A stretch of 7,848 bases of DNA from Natronohydrobacter sp. (lineage in GTDB: Bacteria; Pseudomonadota; Alphaproteobacteria; Rhodobacterales; Rhodobacteraceae). Both the position numbers and the translations under genes were made by a program. A model generated the notes under the pieces. It had not been told where the DNA came from. It was given only the letters and a program-made list of their open reading frames with translations, and did no database searches. The stretch is from positions 1 through 7,848 of the forward strand of contig SKIM01000334.1 in NCBI GenBank assembly GCA_007116445.1. The letters are read 5' to 3'. This document shows positions 6,581 through 7,848 of the stretch, piece after piece (within the stretch, counting starts at the first letter, position 1; each line of letters begins with the position of its first letter).

Positions 6581-7579
6581 TCACTCGGGCAGCTTGACAG
6601 GATGCATGGGCGCGCCCGTCCGCTGGAACTGCGTGATATTGGCGATAGTTGTCTCTGCTATCGCCCGCAGGGCTTCGCGGGTGAAAAACCCCTGATGGCC
6701 GGTAATCAGGACATTGGGAAAGGTCAGCAATCGGGCGAAGACGTCATCGGGGATGTAACTGTTTGACAGGTCCTCGAAGAAGAGATCCCCCTCTTCCTCA
6801 TAGACATCCAGCCCCAGCGCCCCGATTTGCCCCGATTTCAGCCCGCGAATAACCGCTTTCGTATCAACCACGGCCCCGCGCGAGGTATTGACCAGCATCA
6901 CCCCCGGTTTCATGCGGGCAATCGCCGCGTCATCGATCAGGTGATGTGTCTCAGGCGTCAGCGGGCATTGCAGGGTGATGATATCGGCGCGGCCAAGCAA
7001 TTGCTCCATCTCGACATAGCGCACGCCAAGGGCTTTGCATTCGACACTCGGATAGGGGTCACTGGCCAGAACCTCACAACCGAGCCCGCACAGGATGCGC
7101 GCCAGAACGGTCCCGATCAGCCCGGTGCCGACTATGCCCGCGACCTTGCCGTGCATGTCGAACCCCATCAACCCGTCGAGCGCGAAATTACCCTCGCGCA
7201 CCCGGTTAAAGGCGCGGTGCGTCTTGCGGTTCAATGCCAGGATCAGGGCGAGCGTATGCTCGGCCACGGCATAGGGCGAATAGGCCGGCACACGCGCGAC
7301 AGCGATCCCGGCCGCGTGTGCCGCGCGCAGATCGACATGGTTGAACCCCGCCGAACGCAGCGCGATCAGCGTCACGCCAAACTCTTGCAGCTTTGCGATG
7401 GTCTCGCGCGCAAGATCATCATTCACGAAGGCGCAGACCACTTCCGCGCCTTCTGCCAGCCGTGAAGTATCAGCGTTCAGCCGCGCCTCATGGAACTGCA
7501 ACTCGAGCGCTTTATCTGTTGCAGCCGCGCGCAAGAATTCAAGATCATGTGGCTTGGCGCTAAAGACATCTATGCGCAT
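6581..7579 (-). CDS. ldhA: NAD-dependent D-lactate dehydrogenase (D-2-hydroxyacid dehydrogenase family)
   Basis: Cytoplasmic enzyme interconverting pyruvate plus NADH and D-lactate plus NAD. The 332-residue product closely resembles E. coli LdhA (329 residues). The Rossmann motif is GTGLIG (151-156), with Asp174 at the end of the second strand, typical for NAD over NADP. Catalytic residues are Arg234 in NTSRGAVV, Glu263 in LDVYEEEGDLFFED and His295 in LITGHQGF. The DLFFED segment and GHQGF are hallmarks of the LdhA subgroup rather than glycerate or formate dehydrogenases. ATG 7577-7579 is chosen because MRIDVFSAKP is the usual N-terminus and GAGG (7584-7587) precedes it by 4 bases. An in-frame extension to 7639 has no family character. 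It is first in the operon with the lactate permease and lies about 130 bases downstream of a strong -10 element. A fermentative, redox-balancing role is inferred. Confidence 0.95.
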   Translation of the reverse strand: MRIDVFSAKPHDLEFLRAAATDKALELQFHEARLNADTSRLAEGAEVVCAFVNDDLARETIAKLQEFGVTLIALRSAGFNHVDLRAAHAAGIAVARVPAYSPYAVAEHTLALILALNRKTHRAFNRVREGNFALDGLMGFDMHGKVAGIVGTGLIGTVLARILCGLGCEVLASDPYPSVECKALGVRYVEMEQLLGRADIITLQCPLTPETHHLIDDAAIARMKPGVMLVNTSRGAVVDTKAVIRGLKSGQIGALGLDVYEEEGDLFFEDLSNSYIPDDVFARLLTFPNVLITGHQGFFTREALRAIAETTIANITQFQRTGAPMHPVKLPE

Positions 7580-7583
7580 GGGA

Positions 7584-7587
7584 CCTC
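7584..7587 (-). promoter_or_regulatory. Ribosome binding site of ldhA
   Basis: The minus strand reads GCGAGGTCCCATG. GAGG lies 4 bases before the ATG at 7579, slightly close but usable, and it supports this start over the upstream in-frame ATG at 7639. Confidence 0.55.
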
Positions 7588-7714
7588 GCTGCAAAACGTA
7601 TTGGAATCGCACGGTAAGGCCGCTCACAGCACCCTGCAAGGCTCAATGAACGAATGGACCACGACAATCCGCCACGGGAAAGACATCGGCAGATCGCTAC
7701 AGCATCCACACCAC

Positions 7715-7723
7715 ATTATAGCA
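7715..7723 (-). promoter_or_regulatory. Extended -10 promoter of the ldhA-lldP operon
   Basis: The minus strand reads TGCTATAAT: a perfect TATAAT (7720-7715) preceded by the extended -10 TG (7723-7722). There is no good -35 hexamer at 16-18 bases upstream. That region is filled by a perfect palindrome. Extended -10 promoters can work without a -35. Transcription would begin near 7708, giving a leader of about 130 bases before ldhA. Confidence 0.7.
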
Positions 7724-7725
7724 AG

Positions 7726-7739
7726 CGTATCCGGATACG
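7726..7739. promoter_or_regulatory. Perfect 14-base palindrome, probable operator of ldhA-lldP
   Basis: CGTATCCGGATACG is identical to its own reverse complement over 14 bases and sits 5 bases upstream of the TATAAT, in the -35/-10 spacer where RNA polymerase binds. A dimeric regulator bound here would be expected to block transcription. The regulator family is not identifiable: the site does not match the LldR/PdhR GntR-type operators I know (TTGGT..ACCAA) or a Rex-type site. Confidence 0.55.
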
Positions 7740-7799
7740 AGGTTAACGATGCATCCTTCGCTTCCAGAAAGGCCGGGAATTCCTCGTGATTTTGGGAGG

Positions 7800-7808
7800 T
7801 TATCCACA
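7800..7808 (+). promoter_or_regulatory. Single perfect DnaA box
   Basis: TTATCCACA matches the consensus DnaA box exactly. It is about 80 bases upstream of the ldhA -10 element. No second box, AT-rich unwinding element or iteron array is seen, so this is not evidence for a replication origin. It could be a DnaA regulatory site or chance. Confidence 0.4.
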
Positions 7809-7848
7809 TTTTCATGCAGGGGGCACCACTATTACACGATGATTCGGA

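Larger units (their letters stand above)
7580..7848. other. ldhA upstream region to the window edge
   Basis: The 269 bases upstream of ldhA contain the ribosome site, leader, promoter, palindrome and DnaA box listed separately. No protein of recognisable family is encoded. The short open frames across it overlap the promoter and look incidental. The neighbouring gene beyond the right edge is not visible. Confidence 0.5.

Noticed and set aside
5825..6766. A 313-codon plus-strand open frame antisense to the lactate permease
   Set aside because: It is rich in Ala, Ser, Pro and Arg with no domain, and lies opposite a clear permease gene. Long antisense frames are expected at this GC content.
7624..7815. 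A 63-codon minus-strand frame upstream of ldhA
   Set aside because: It runs through the -10 element, palindrome and leader, has no recognisable motif and is best taken as chance.

Overview
The window is GC-rich and compactly coded. Its protein families suggest an alphaproteobacterium, most likely of the Rhodobacterales/Rhodobacteraceae. These families are a patatin-like hydrolase next to a GntP permease, an LctP-type lactate permease, a multiheme cytochrome c remnant and the tail of a possible BCCT osmolyte transporter. This taxonomic placement is an inference from gene content, not from a marker gene.

Left part (about 1-2510) is a patchwork of broken genes. From left to right it holds: the C-terminal two thirds of a small tyrosine recombinase (minus strand, 5' end missing); a roughly 370-base internal piece of a multiheme c-type cytochrome gene (plus strand, both ends missing, one in-frame stop, three of four haem cysteines read as tyrosine); and an accessory FtsH (minus strand) that stops just after the start of its last peptidase segment, where the cytochrome piece begins. 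Two sharp junctions near 382 and 750 delimit the cytochrome piece. Upstream of ftsH, a short plus-strand tail resembling the end of a BCCT transporter may be a further remnant. No insertion sequence is visible to explain these junctions.

Middle part (2570-5050) is an intact plus-strand pair: a patatin-like serine hydrolase followed 3 bases later by a GntP-family permease. In related bacteria such pairs are often found with 3-hydroxybutyrate dehydrogenase, which suggests use of 3-hydroxybutyrate or another hydroxy acid. The dehydrogenase is not here. The next gene is convergent.

Right part (5131-7579, minus strand) is a second intact pair: a D-lactate dehydrogenase of the LdhA type, then a lactate permease that starts 1 base after the dehydrogenase stop codon. 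Upstream lies a clear promoter: an extended -10 (TGCTATAAT) directly abutted by a perfect 14-base palindrome that probably serves as an operator. One perfect DnaA box lies further upstream. Together the intact genes form a small-hydroxy-acid module (lactate, and probably 3-hydroxybutyrate) beside a decayed, rearranged region. I found no convincing new multi-gene system. The most unusual material is the chimeric left third and the regulatory palindrome.
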